DNA of 64,000 bases from contig NZ_CADFEJ010000007.1 of NCBI RefSeq assembly GCF_902833055.1, forward strand, positions 124,001-188,000, given 5' to 3'. The position numbers and the translations under genes were made by a program. Positions 53,277-62,380 of this stretch are shown in pieces (the first letter of the stretch is position 1; every line of letters starts with the position of its first letter). The stretch comes from Burkholderia territorii (GTDB taxonomy: Bacteria; Pseudomonadota; Gammaproteobacteria; Burkholderiales; Burkholderiaceae). The notes under the pieces were generated by a model that was not told the DNA's origin, did no database searches, and saw only the letters and a program-made list of their open reading frames with translations.

Positions 53277-53297
53277 TACAATGCCGGTCAGACCGGC
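53277..53297 (+). promoter_or_regulatory. GntR-gene promoter with second operator
   Basis: TACAAT (53277-53282) is a likely -10. The palindrome GCCGGT-CAG-ACCGGC (53283-53297) abuts it, has the same GGT-N3-ACC core as the dctA site, and covers the predicted start, fitting autoregulation. Confidence 0.6.
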
Positions 53298-53310
53298 CAT
53301 CGTTCACATC

Positions 53311-54003
53311 ATGAAAAACGTTCCGCACACCGTGACCGACGCCGCCATCGCGACGATCCGCGACCGGATCGAGGCAGGCGTGTACCCGGTCGGCAGCCTG
53401 CTGCCGGCCCAGCGCCAGCTCTCCGAGGAGCTGGAGATCAGCCGTGCGTCGCTGCGCGAGGCGCTCTCCACGCTCGAGGCGCTCGGGATGCTGCGCATCC
53501 GCGCCGGCAAGGGCGTGTATGTCGAAAGCGCGCAGGCAACGGCGGCACATCCGTGGCAGTTCGCCGAGCAGTCGTCACCGCCCGACACGTACCAGATGCG
53601 CTATGCGCTCGAAGGATTCGCCGCGCGGATGGCCGCGCACGTCGTCACCGACGACGACATCGCTTGGTTCGAGGACAACCTCGCCGCCCTGCACGTCGCG
53701 CTGACCGAGAGTGCGCTCGACGAAGCGTCGCAGCTCGACTTCGACTTCCACATGCGGATCATTCATCTCGCCGGCAACGCGGCGATCGAGTCGGTGCTGC
53801 GCAGCAGCGCGGACATCATGAAGGAAAGCCAGCGCATGCCGTTCTACCGGCGCGAGCTGCTGCTGTCGACGTGGCACGAGCACCGCGCGATCGTCGATGC
53901 GCTGATCGCCCGCGATGCGGCCGCCGCCGGCACGGCGATCGAGACGCACATCGCGAACGCCGCGCAACGCGCGGGCATCTTCTTCCCTACACCGGGTACC
54001 TGA
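53311..54003 (+). CDS. GntR family regulator (FadR subfamily)
   Basis: The 230-residue protein has a winged helix-turn-helix (about 8-75: LLPAQRQLSEELEISRASLR and LGMLRIRAGKGVYV) and an FCD effector domain. The FCD metal site is visible as DFDFHMRIIHLAGN, TWHEHRAIVDAL and AIETHIANA. I prefer the ATG at 53311 over one at 53281, because the earlier codon is inside the promoter and operator. FCD regulators bind small organic acids. It is divergent from dctA and probably controls it. Confidence 0.9.
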   Translation: MKNVPHTVTDAAIATIRDRIEAGVYPVGSLLPAQRQLSEELEISRASLREALSTLEALGMLRIRAGKGVYVESAQATAAHPWQFAEQSSPPDTYQMRYALEGFAARMAAHVVTDDDIAWFEDNLAALHVALTESALDEASQLDFDFHMRIIHLAGNAAIESVLRSSADIMKESQRMPFYRRELLLSTWHEHRAIVDALIARDAAAAGTAIETHIANAAQRAGIFFPTPGT

Positions 54004-54060
54004 CGCGACCGTCGGCCGGCGGTCGTGGCCGCGGCTGCGGTCACGCGCCGGACGTACCGA

Positions 54061-54951
54061 TCAGCACCCCGAAGGATCGCGATACGCGAGCGCGCGCGCG
54101 ATGAACGCGCGCGCCGCGACGCTGCGGTACGCACCCTTGCGCGTGAGCAATGCCGCCGTGCGCGACGGCAGTGGCGGGTCGAGCGCCAGCGCGCACAGGT
54201 CATCGCTCTCGCGCGCGACCGCATCCGGCAACACCGTCGCAAGCCGCCCGCGGCGCACGAGCTCCAGCACCGCGGTGACCGTGTTCGTCTCGATCGCGAT
54301 CGTCGGCCGCGCATCTTGCTCGATGAAATACCGGTCGATGCTTTCGCGCGTCGCGAATGCTCGGCTCAGCAGCACGAGCGGCTCGCCGACGAGCTCGGCC
54401 GGGCTCAGCGCGCGCCGGCGGCGGGCAAGGCGGTGCGTGCGGGCCGTCACGAGCGCGAGCGATTCGTCCCATAGCGGCAGCGCGTCGATGTCCGGCGCGC
54501 GCGGCGGCACGAACGCGAAACCCGCATCGAGCCGATCGTCGGCGAGCAATGCCTCGATGCGCTCCTGCGGCATCGCGTCGATCGTCAGCGCGACGTTCGG
54601 GAAATCCGCGTGGAATGCGTCGATCAGCGAGCCGCTCAGGTAGGCCGCGAAGGTCGGCATCATCGCGAGCCGCAGCGAACCGCTACCGAGGTCGGCGACG
54701 TCGTGCAGCGCACGCTGTCCGGCATCGAGCTCGTGCAGCGCCGCGCGCGCATGACGCGCATAGACCTCGCCGAATTCGGTTAGCCGCACCGCGCGGCCCG
54801 AGCGGTCGAACAGCTGGACGCCGAGCATGTCCTCGAGCTGGCGGACCTGCTGCGACAGCGTCGGCTGCGACACGTGCAGCGCGTCGGCCGCGCGCGTGAA
54901 GCTGCGCTGCTCGGCGACGGCCAGGAAATAGCGGATGTGACGGAGTAGCAT
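54061..54951 (-). CDS. LysR family regulator, CynR-like
   Basis: The 296-residue protein starts MLLRHIRYFLAVAEQRSFTR, then AADALHVSQPTLSQQVRQLE. It continues with LHDVADLGSGSLRLA and DALPLWDESLALV, matching E. coli CynR closely. The effector domain has the usual two-lobed fold. CynR controls cyanate detoxification, but no cyanase or carbonic anhydrase gene is adjacent, so the signal may differ. I chose 54951; a start at 54987 would overlap a TGGCA/TGCCA half-site pair. It is divergent from an MFS gene. Confidence 0.9.
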   Translation of the reverse strand: MLLRHIRYFLAVAEQRSFTRAADALHVSQPTLSQQVRQLEDMLGVQLFDRSGRAVRLTEFGEVYARHARAALHELDAGQRALHDVADLGSGSLRLAMMPTFAAYLSGSLIDAFHADFPNVALTIDAMPQERIEALLADDRLDAGFAFVPPRAPDIDALPLWDESLALVTARTHRLARRRRALSPAELVGEPLVLLSRAFATRESIDRYFIEQDARPTIAIETNTVTAVLELVRRGRLATVLPDAVARESDDLCALALDPPLPSRTAALLTRKGAYRSVAARAFIARALAYRDPSGC

Positions 54952-54965
54952 CGCGGCCCATGTAT

Positions 54966-54986
54966 TGGCAATATCAATGGATGCCA
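54966..54986. promoter_or_regulatory. LysR-type half-site pair
   Basis: TGGCA and TGCCA are separated by 11 bp, immediately upstream of the chosen LysR start. This spacing suits a LysR autoregulatory box. Confidence 0.45.
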
Positions 54987-55159
54987 TAAGAATCCAGTCT
55001 TGGACGCTATGGCTCGATGTCCGCATCATACGCACATCCGCTCCCGCGGCGGCTGGCTGCCACACCGGAGCGGTCCCCCGGGCCCGCCCTCCCTTAGCCC
55101 GCCGTACGACGACGGTCGCGACCCGATCCGGGTGCCGGCCGCGCGTCACGCGGCGCGCA

Positions 55160-55190
55160 TCGACGGATCGGCGGATCGCCGATCCGTCGA
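55160..55190. repeat. 31-bp perfect palindrome in LysR-MFS gap
   Basis: Two 14-bp arms, TCGACGGATCGGCG and CGCCGATCCGTCGA, are separated by GAT. It lies 77 bp before the MFS start and could form a hairpin in its leader or act as a symmetric protein site. The rest of the 315-bp gap (54952-55266) shows only the LysR half-sites. Confidence 0.75.
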
Positions 55191-55266
55191 CGCCGGCCCC
55201 GATTCCCGCAACCCCGCGTTGCCGATGGCCTTTGCCGCCGGCCGGCGACGCCGTCTTTTCGCGACC

Positions 55267-56466
55267 ATGGAACCGCATCACGACAACCATCCTCCGCTGA
55301 CCCGCGCGATGACGCTGCTGTTCGCGTGCGCATGCGGCATCGTCATCGGCAACATCTATTACGCGCAGCCGCTGCTCGCGGCGATCGCGCACAGCTTCGG
55401 CCGCCCGCCCGCCGAACTCGGCTATCTCGTCACGCTGACGCAGCTCGGCTATGCGGCGAGCCTGCTGCTGGTCGTCCCGCTCGGCGACGCGCTCAATCGT
55501 CACACGCTGATCGTGCGGCTGCTCGTGCTCAACGTGATCGCGCTGGCCGCCGTCGCGTTCAGCACGAACTTCACGATGTTCGTCGTTGCGAACGTCGCGC
55601 TCGGCTTCGTCACGTGCTCGACGCAGCTGCTCGTGCCGTTCGCCGCTTCGCTCGCCGATGCGCGCACGCGCGGCCGCGCGGTCGGCACCGTGATGAGCGG
55701 GCTGCTGCTCGGCATCCTGCTCGCGCGCGTCGCGGCCGGTGCGATCGCCGACGGGTTCGGCTGGCGTGCGGTGTACGGAATCGCCGCGGGGCTGATCGTC
55801 GTGCTGACCGGCGTGCTCGCGCTGAAACTGCCGAAGGACCGCCGCCACGCGCGGCTCGATTACGCGGTGCTGATGAAGTCGCTCGTCGCACTGGTGCGCG
55901 CGCAGCCGCTGATCGCGCTGCGCTCGATCTACGGCGCGCTCGTGTTCGCCTGCTTCAGCATGCTGTGGACCGGCCTCACGTTCCTGTTGAGCCAGCCGCC
56001 GTACAGCTATTCCGAAGGACAGATCGGCCTGTTCGGAATCGTCGGCGCGGTGGGTGCGCTCGCGGCAACGTCGGCCGGCCGCCTCGTCGATCGCGGTCAC
56101 GGCAACGCGGCGACCGGCCTGTTCGCGGCGGCCGTGCTCGCCTCGTTCGCGCTGATCGCGACCGGCGCGCATTCGCTCGTCGCGCTGATCGCGGGCATCC
56201 TGCTGCTCGACGTCGGCGTGCAGGGCATGCACATCTCGAACCAGAGCGTGATCTATGCGCTTGCCGGCAACGCGCGCAGCCGCGTCACGACGATCTATCT
56301 GACGAGCTACTTCATCGGTGGCGCATTCGGATCGTGCGCGGCAAGCGTCGCGTACGGCATCGACGGCTGGCGCGGCGTGTGCATCGCGGGCGCGGCGCTC
56401 GCGGGCGTGTTGATCGCGCTGTGGCTCGCGTCGCAGCGCGCCGGCACGCGGCAAGTCACGCAGTAA
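55267..56466 (+). CDS. MFS transporter
   Basis: The 399-residue protein has about 12 hydrophobic helices and is in the major facilitator superfamily. The YYAQPLLAAIAHSFG segment and VVPLGDALNRH loop between helices 2 and 3 resemble drug/proton antiporters of the DHA1 type. The ATG at 55267 has no strong Shine-Dalgarno; an ATG at 55225 would add 14 residues. It is divergent from the CynR-like regulator, which is its probable controller. The substrate is unknown. Confidence 0.9.
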   Translation: MEPHHDNHPPLTRAMTLLFACACGIVIGNIYYAQPLLAAIAHSFGRPPAELGYLVTLTQLGYAASLLLVVPLGDALNRHTLIVRLLVLNVIALAAVAFSTNFTMFVVANVALGFVTCSTQLLVPFAASLADARTRGRAVGTVMSGLLLGILLARVAAGAIADGFGWRAVYGIAAGLIVVLTGVLALKLPKDRRHARLDYAVLMKSLVALVRAQPLIALRSIYGALVFACFSMLWTGLTFLLSQPPYSYSEGQIGLFGIVGAVGALAATSAGRLVDRGHGNAATGLFAAAVLASFALIATGAHSLVALIAGILLLDVGVQGMHISNQSVIYALAGNARSRVTTIYLTSYFIGGAFGSCAASVAYGIDGWRGVCIAGAALAGVLIALWLASQRAGTRQVTQ

Positions 56467-56490
56467 TCGGTTTGCGCCGGACAACAAAAA

Positions 56491-56517
56491 AGCCCGACCG
56501 GAAAAACCGGTCGGGCT
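56491..56517 (-). terminator. Terminator after gapA
   Basis: An 11-bp perfect stem (AGCCCGACCGG with CCGGTCGGGCT) with a 5-nt loop is followed by six U on the minus strand, 47 bp after the gapA stop. Confidence 0.92.
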
Positions 56518-56563
56518 CGTTCGCCACGCAGGCCGCCTTGCGGCGGCCGCGCGACGTGCAGGA

Positions 56564-57574
56564 TTACTTCGCGTTCGCGAATGCGATTGCCGTATCCAGC
56601 ATGCGGTTCGAGAAACCCCACTCGTTGTCGTACCAGCTCGACACCTTGACGAGGCGGCCCGAAACCTTGGTCAGCGTCGCGTCGAACGTCGACGAAGCCG
56701 GGTTGTGGTTGAAGTCGATCGACACCAGCGGTGCGTCGTTGTAGCCGAGGATGCCCTTCAGCGCGCCTTCCGATGCTTCCTTCATGATCGCGTTGACTTC
56801 CTCGACCGTCGTGTCGCGCTTCGCGATGAACGACAGGTCGACGATCGACACGTTGATCGTCGGGACGCGGATCGCGTAGCCGTCGAGCTTGCCGTTCAGT
56901 TCCGGCAGCACGAGGCCGACGGCGGAAGCCGCGCCCGTCTTCGTCGGGATCTGGCTGTGGGTGGCCGAACGCGCGCGGCGCAGGTCTTCGTGATAGACGT
57001 CCGTCAGCACCTGGTCGTTGGTGTATGCGTGGATCGTCGTCATCAGGCCGGTTTCGAGGCCGATCTTGTCGTTCAGCGGCTTGACGAGCGGCGCGAGGCA
57101 GTTCGTCGTGCACGATGCGTTCGAGATGACGGTGTGCTCGGCCTTCAGCACGTCGTGGTTCACGCCGTAGACGATCGTCGCGTCGACGTCCTTGCCGCCC
57201 GGCGCCGAGATGATCACCTTCTTCGCGCCGCCCTTCAGGTGCGCGCTCGCCTTTTCCTTCGTCGTGAAGAAGCCCGTGCATTCCATCACGACGTCGACGC
57301 CCAGCTCGCCCCACGGCAGTTCAGCCGGGTTGCGGTTGGCCAGCACGCGGATCTTGTCGCCGTTCACGACGAGGTAGTCGCCGTCGACCGACACTTCGCC
57401 CGGGAACTTGCCGTGTGCGGTGTCGTACTGGGTCAGGTGCGCGTTGGTCTTCGCATCGCCCAGGTCGTTGATCGCGACGATCTCGAGATCGTGCTTCTTG
57501 CCGTTTTCATAAAACGCGCGCAGCGTATTGCGGCCGATACGGCCGTAGCCGTTGATTGCGACGCGAATCGTCAT
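56564..57574 (-). CDS. gapA: Glyceraldehyde-3-phosphate dehydrogenase
   Basis: The 336-residue glycolytic enzyme begins with the Rossmann motif [17 protein letters not shown]. The catalytic cysteine is Cys155 in [12 protein letters not shown]. Its start at 57574 is conserved. It is transcribed away from tkt and terminates at a strong hairpin. It would take up the glyceraldehyde-3-phosphate produced by Eda, though from a separate locus. Confidence 0.97.
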   Translation of the reverse strand: MTIRVAINGYGRIGRNTLRAFYENGKKHDLEIVAINDLGDAKTNAHLTQYDTAHGKFPGEVSVDGDYLVVNGDKIRVLANRNPAELPWGELGVDVVMECTGFFTTKEKASAHLKGGAKKVIISAPGGKDVDATIVYGVNHDVLKAEHTVISNASCTTNCLAPLVKPLNDKIGLETGLMTTIHAYTNDQVLTDVYHEDLRRARSATHSQIPTKTGAASAVGLVLPELNGKLDGYAIRVPTINVSIVDLSFIAKRDTTVEEVNAIMKEASEGALKGILGYNDAPLVSIDFNHNPASSTFDATLTKVSGRLVKVSSWYDNEWGFSNRMLDTAIAFANAK

Positions 57575-57659
57575 GGTCTATCTCCTGATGGCTGAAAAAA
57601 TTCGTTTCGTGCAGCTTCACGGTGCGACGCGCGCGGGGCGGCGCGCGTCGCGAATGCTT

Positions 57660-59687
57660 TTAGGCCAGCACGGCCTTCGCGGTCTCGACGACGCGCTCGA
57701 CGGTGAAGCCGAAGTACTTGAACAGCACGCCGGCCGGGGCCGATTCGCCGAACGTGTCGATCCCGACGACGCCGCCCTCGAGGCCGACGTACTTGTGCCA
57801 GAACGCGGTCACGCCCGCCTCGATCGCGACGCGGCGCACGCCGTGCGGCAGCACGCGTTCGCGGTATTCAGCGTCCTGGCGGTCGAACACGTTGGTCGAC
57901 GGCATCGACACGACACGGGCCGCGATGCCCTGCTGCGCGAGCGGCTCGACGGCCTTCATCGCGAGCTCGACTTCCGAGCCCGTCGCGATCAGGATGATCT
58001 TGCGCGCGACGATCTCTTCGTCCCAGTCCTTCAGCACGTAGCCGCCCTTCTCGATGTTCGCGATCTGCGCGTCGGTGCGCGGGTTGAACGCAAGGTTCTG
58101 GCGGCTGAAGATCAGGCTCGACGGACGGTCGGCGGCGACCGCGTGGGTCCATGCGACGGCCGTCTCGACCGTGTCGGCCGGGCGCCATACGTCGTGGTTC
58201 GGGATCAGGCGCAGGCTCGACACGTGCTCGATCGACTGGTGCGTCGGGCCGTCTTCACCGAGACCGATCGAATCGTGCGTGAACACGAAGATCGACGGGA
58301 CCTTCATCAGCGACGCGACGCGCAGCGCGTTGCGGCTGTAGTCGGAGAACGTCAGGAACGTGCCGCCGAACGGCTTGTGGCCGCCGTGCAGCGCGAGGCC
58401 GTTGATCGCGGCGCTCATGCCGAATTCGCGCACGCCGTAGTTGATGTGGTTGCCGAGCAGCACGCCGGCGCCTTCCGGATTCGCGCGCACGGCCTTCGAT
58501 GCCTTCCAGTTCGTCAGGTTCGAGCCGGTCAGGTCGGCCGAGCCGCCGAGCAGTTCGGGCAGTGCGGCGGCCAGGCCTTCGATCGCCTGCTGCGATGCCT
58601 TGCGGGTCGCGACCGTCTCGGCACGCTCGTTCGCGCCGGCGATGATCGCCGCGGCCTTCTCGGCCCAGTCGGCCGGCAGCTTGTTGGCCATCCGGCGTTC
58701 GAATTCAGCGGCTTCCGCCGGGAATTTCGCGCGATATTGCGCGAACGACGCGTCCCATTCGGCTTGCGCACGCTTGCCGGCTTCCTTCGCATCCCAGGCC
58801 GCATAGACTTCCTGCGGGATCACGAACGGTTCCCACTTCCAGCCGAGCGCTTCGCGCGTCTTCGCGATTTCTTCCGCGCCGAGCGCCGCGCCGTGCACGT
58901 CGTGGCCGCCGGCCTTGGTCGCCGCGCCCTTGCCGATCACCGTCTTGCAGCAGATCAGCGTCGGCTTGTCCGACAGCTTCGCCTTCGCGATCGCCGCGTC
59001 GACCGCGTCGACGTCGTGGCCGTTCACGTTCGGGATCACGTTCCAGCCATATGCCTCGAAACGCTTCGGCGTATCGTCGTGGAACCAGTTGACGACGTCG
59101 CCGTCGATCGAGATGCCGTTGTCGTCGTACAGCGCGATCAGCTTGTTCAGCTTCAGCGTGCCCGCGAGCGAGCAGGCTTCGTGCGAGATGCCTTCCATCA
59201 GGCAGCCGTCGCCGAGGAACACGTACGTGTGGTGATCGACGATCTTCGCGCCGTCACGGTTGAACTCGTCGGCCATCAACGCTTCGCCGAGCGCCATGCC
59301 GACCGCGTTCGCGAGACCCTGGCCGAGCGGGCCGGTGGTCGTCTCGACGCCCGGCGTGATGCCGTATTCCGGGTGGCCCGGCGTCTTGGAGTGCAGTTGG
59401 CGGAAGTTCTTCAGCTCTTCGATCGGCAGGTCGTAGCCGGTCAGGTGCAGCAGCGAGTACAGCAGCATCGAGCCATGGCCGTTCGACAGCACGAAGCGGT
59501 CGCGGTCTGCCCAGTGCGGGTTCGCCGGGTTGTGCTTCAGATGGCGCGACCAGAGCGCAACGCCGATTTCGGCCATGCCCATCGGCATGCCGGGGTGGCC
59601 GGAGTTCGCTTGCTGGACGGCGTCCATCGCGAGCGCACGGATCGCGTTGGCCATCAGGGTGGTGGAGGCGGGAGACGAAGTCGTCAT
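57660..59687 (-). CDS. tkt: Transketolase
   Basis: This TPP enzyme moves two-carbon units in the pentose phosphate and Calvin-type pathways. The 675-residue protein has the TPP/metal site in [16 protein letters not shown], conserved [10 protein letters not shown], and a pyrimidine-domain [18 protein letters not shown] motif. I chose the ATG at 59687, [19 protein letters not shown]; a codon at 59732 would add 15 residues. It is upstream of gapA with an 85-bp gap. Confidence 0.97.
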   Translation of the reverse strand: MTTSSPASTTLMANAIRALAMDAVQQANSGHPGMPMGMAEIGVALWSRHLKHNPANPHWADRDRFVLSNGHGSMLLYSLLHLTGYDLPIEELKNFRQLHSKTPGHPEYGITPGVETTTGPLGQGLANAVGMALGEALMADEFNRDGAKIVDHHTYVFLGDGCLMEGISHEACSLAGTLKLNKLIALYDDNGISIDGDVVNWFHDDTPKRFEAYGWNVIPNVNGHDVDAVDAAIAKAKLSDKPTLICCKTVIGKGAATKAGGHDVHGAALGAEEIAKTREALGWKWEPFVIPQEVYAAWDAKEAGKRAQAEWDASFAQYRAKFPAEAAEFERRMANKLPADWAEKAAAIIAGANERAETVATRKASQQAIEGLAAALPELLGGSADLTGSNLTNWKASKAVRANPEGAGVLLGNHINYGVREFGMSAAINGLALHGGHKPFGGTFLTFSDYSRNALRVASLMKVPSIFVFTHDSIGLGEDGPTHQSIEHVSSLRLIPNHDVWRPADTVETAVAWTHAVAADRPSSLIFSRQNLAFNPRTDAQIANIEKGGYVLKDWDEEIVARKIILIATGSEVELAMKAVEPLAQQGIAARVVSMPSTNVFDRQDAEYRERVLPHGVRRVAIEAGVTAFWHKYVGLEGGVVGIDTFGESAPAGVLFKYFGFTVERVVETAKAVLA

Positions 59688-59905
59688 GTCGAGTCCGGAG
59701 AACGAGTCGAGGAAACGGGGGCACGGCGGCATCCGGAAGCTCGAGCGTCAATCGTTCCCGGCGCGCGGTGCGGCGCCTGACGGACGCGAAGCGGACGGAG
59801 CCTACGGACGGGGCTGCAAAGCTCGTCATTTTAACAGATGGGCCGACATTTCCCCTGTCGGCACGCGGTGTTCCGGCACGCTTTTCCGCGCAACCGCGCG
59901 CCTCC

Positions 59906-59911
59906 TATAAT
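59906..59911 (+). promoter_or_regulatory. -10 element of the aminopropyltransferase gene
   Basis: TATAAT lies 38 bp before the GTG at 59949; no strong -35 is seen (TTTCCG at 59883-59888, 17 bp away). It fits a short leader and supports that start. Confidence 0.6.
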
Positions 59912-59948
59912 TCAGGCGTCGGAACTGCCCGCCTCGCGCGGCCCGCCC

Positions 59949-60806
59949 GTGAACACGACCCTTCTCTTCCATCCCACGCCCGACGCCGCGTACGGCTTCC
60001 CGAACGCACGCCGGCTCGCGCACGTCGCGTCGCCGCACCAGCACATCGAAGTCTGGGAAACCCCGCAGCTCGGCCGCCTGTTCACGCTGGACGGACGGCC
60101 GATGACGTCGGTCGGCGACGAATACGTGTACCACGAGTGCATGACGCACCCGGCCGCGCTCGCCCATCCGTGCCCGAGGAAGGCGCTCGTGCTCGGCGGC
60201 GGCGACGGCGGCGCGGCGCGCCAGCTGCTCAAGCACGCATGCATCGAGCGGATCGTCGTCGCCGAGCTCGACGACGAGGTGATCGGCATGGCGCGCCGCT
60301 ATCTCGACGACGTCCATCAAGGCGCGCTCGACGATCCGCGCGTCGAAGTCGTGATCGGCGACGCCGCGCATTTCGTCACGTCGACCGTCGAGCATTTCGA
60401 TCTCGTCGTGTTCGACCTCACGCCGCCCGATTCGCCGGCCGCCGGCCTCTATACGCGCGAGTTCTACGCGCGGCTCAAGCGGATCCTCACGCCGCGCGGC
60501 GCGATTTCGATGCACCTTGGCTCGCCGCTGTTCCACGTGGCGCGCATCGCCGCGCTGCTGGACGACCTGCGCGCGAGCTTCGCGTTCGTCGATCCGCTGT
60601 CGGCGCACGTGCCGCTGTATGGCTCGCAATGGCTGATGGCGATCGCGAGCGACACGCTGGATGCGGCCGCGCTGTTCGCGCACGACATCGACGAGCGCCT
60701 CGCCGCGCGCCGCGTGCAGGGCTTGCGCTACTACGATGCGCGACTCCATGCGGCCCTCTTTGCCCTGCCGCGCGCGCTGCGCGATACACTGGGCGTTCGC
60801 CGCTGA
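59949..60806 (+). CDS. speE: Polyamine aminopropyltransferase (SpeE-like)
   Basis: The 285-residue protein has the spermidine-synthase fold: TSVGDEYVYHECMTH and the decarboxy-SAM-binding VLGGGDGGAARQLLKH, followed by VVAELDDEVIGMAR. The catalytic region reads VVFDLTPPDSPAAGLYTREF, with TPPD where many SpeE proteins have TDP, so substrate preference may differ. The GTG at 59949 is preferred, because the promoter TATAAT would fall inside a longer product. No speD or speA neighbour is seen. Confidence 0.87.
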   Translation: MNTTLLFHPTPDAAYGFPNARRLAHVASPHQHIEVWETPQLGRLFTLDGRPMTSVGDEYVYHECMTHPAALAHPCPRKALVLGGGDGGAARQLLKHACIERIVVAELDDEVIGMARRYLDDVHQGALDDPRVEVVIGDAAHFVTSTVEHFDLVVFDLTPPDSPAAGLYTREFYARLKRILTPRGAISMHLGSPLFHVARIAALLDDLRASFAFVDPLSAHVPLYGSQWLMAIASDTLDAAALFAHDIDERLAARRVQGLRYYDARLHAALFALPRALRDTLGVRR

Positions 60807-61012
60807 GCGTGCGGGCGGACGCATCGTTGCGCGGACCGCCCGCGCGCGCTCCCGCGCCTGCCTCGCGATGCGCATGCCCGCGACGATGCGCTCGACCCGC
60901 CGGCGTATTCGCGGGACCGCACCGGGCGCCCGCGCGCCAATACCCGTTGGACTGCAAAGCATGGGACAGGCGTAACCGCTCAAGCGCCAACACCGTTCGA
61001 CAGGAGATTTTC

Positions 61013-61429
61013 ATGACCGATCCACGTCCGGCCAACGTGCCTTGGTTGACGCCTTACCTGGCCGTGCGCAATGCGCAGGCGGCCATCGAGTTCTTCAAGG
61101 CCGCATTCGGCTTCGAGTTGCGCGACGTCCTCGACGAAGACGGCGCAATCATGCACGTCGAGATGACCTACCGCGGGCAACTGATCGTGATGTTCGCGCC
61201 CGAACGCGCATTCGGCTCGCCCGCGCTCACGCCGAAGAGTGCGGGCGCGACCGCGCCGCAGTCGTTCTACCTGTATGTCGACGATGTCGACGCGACCTGG
61301 CAGCGCGCGCTCGACGCCGGCGCGAAGTCGCTGACCGCGCCGCAAGACCAGTTCTGGGGCGACCGCTTCGCGCAGATCGAGGATCTCGACGGCTACCGCT
61401 GGGCGCTCGCGCGCCGCCTGGCCGCATGA
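61013..61429 (+). CDS. VOC family protein (glyoxalase/PhnB-like)
   Basis: The 138-residue protein has the beta-alpha-beta-beta-beta fold of vicinal-oxygen-chelate proteins, with TPYLAVRNAQAAIEFFKAAF, HVEMTYRGQLIVMF and DRFAQIEDLDGYRWAL. Such proteins include glyoxalase-like and antibiotic-resistance enzymes; the specific activity is not evident. AGGAGA precedes the ATG. The stop overlaps a possible earlier rsmE start (ATGA), and rsmE follows. Confidence 0.9.
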   Translation: MTDPRPANVPWLTPYLAVRNAQAAIEFFKAAFGFELRDVLDEDGAIMHVEMTYRGQLIVMFAPERAFGSPALTPKSAGATAPQSFYLYVDDVDATWQRALDAGAKSLTAPQDQFWGDRFAQIEDLDGYRWALARRLAA

Positions 61430-61446
61430 ACGGAGCCGCGATACGC

Positions 61447-62214
61447 ATGAGTGAAGCCACCACCACCGCGGCCGTGCCGCGCTTTTTCGTCGAAGCGGCG
61501 CTGCGCACCGACGCGACGCTCGCGTTGCCGGCCGACGTCGCGCGTCACGCGCAGGTGCTGCGGCTGCAGCCCGGCGACGCCCTGGCGCTGTTCGACGGCA
61601 GCGGCGGCCAGTACCGCGCGCGGCTCGTCGAGATCGACAAGCGCAGCGCGCTCGCGCAGATCGACGCGTTCGACCCGGCCGAGGCCGAGCCGCCCTATCG
61701 CGTGACGCTCGCGCAGGGCATCGCCGGCGGCGACAAGATGGACTGGGTGATCGAGAAGGCCGTCGAGCTGGGCGTCGCGGCGGTCGTGCCGCTGTCGACC
61801 GCGCGCGGCGTGGTGAAACTGTCCGGCGAGCGCGCGGACAAGCGCGTCGCGCACTGGCGCGGCGTCGTGCGCGCGTCGTGCGAACAATGCGGGCGCAATC
61901 GCGTTCCCGACGTCGCGCCGGTACGCAGCTTCGGCGCCTGGCTCGACACGCTGCCGGCCGCGCCGGCCGGCGGCGAGCTGCGGCTGCTGCTGTCGCCGCG
62001 CGCGAGCATCCCGTTCGCGTCGCTGCCCGGGGCGCCGCCCGCGGCGGCCGTCACGCTGCTGATCGGCCCCGAAGGCGGGCTGTCGCCGGACGAGGAAAAC
62101 GCGGCACGCGCACACGGGTTCACCGCGTTGTCGCTCGGTCCGCGCGTGCTGCGCACCGAAACGGCCGGCGCGGCCGTGCTCGCGGCGCTGGCCGCGCGCT
62201 GGGGCGGCTGGTGA
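61447..62214 (+). CDS. rsmE: 16S rRNA m3U1498 methyltransferase
   Basis: RsmE methylates U1498 in the decoding region of 16S rRNA using SAM. The 255-residue protein has a PUA-like N-terminal domain (VARHAQVLRLQPGDALALFD) and a SPOUT C-terminal domain. The SPOUT knot is in LLIGPEGGLSPDEENAA and LSLGPRVLRTETAGAAVLAA. I chose 61447; the ATG at 61426, which overlaps the VOC stop, would add 7 residues and is possible. Confidence 0.94.
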   Translation: MSEATTTAAVPRFFVEAALRTDATLALPADVARHAQVLRLQPGDALALFDGSGGQYRARLVEIDKRSALAQIDAFDPAEAEPPYRVTLAQGIAGGDKMDWVIEKAVELGVAAVVPLSTARGVVKLSGERADKRVAHWRGVVRASCEQCGRNRVPDVAPVRSFGAWLDTLPAAPAGGELRLLLSPRASIPFASLPGAPPAAAVTLLIGPEGGLSPDEENAARAHGFTALSLGPRVLRTETAGAAVLAALAARWGGW

Positions 62215-62310
62215 CGACTCGACGTGCCGCGACACGCGGCGCCCCGGCTCGCGGGGTCGCCACGTGAATGCGGCACGCTTCGCGCATTGCAACCGGCTGC
62301 GCGCACGGAC

Positions 62311-62338
62311 GCAAAAAAGCCCGCGCAAGGCGGGCCTT
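62311..62338. terminator. Terminator between rsmE and barstar gene
   Basis: GCCCGC with GCGGGC (one bulged C) and a GCAAG loop region is flanked by six A on the left and four T on the right, so it can serve both convergent transcripts. Confidence 0.8.
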
Positions 62339-62380
62339 TTGCCGGACTGACCGCACTCTGGCGGCCGGTAGATTCGCGCT

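Noticed and set aside
53281..53310. ATG at 53281 as the start of the GntR regulator
   Set aside because: It lies in the likely -10 and operator region, and the added ten residues are not conserved for the family.
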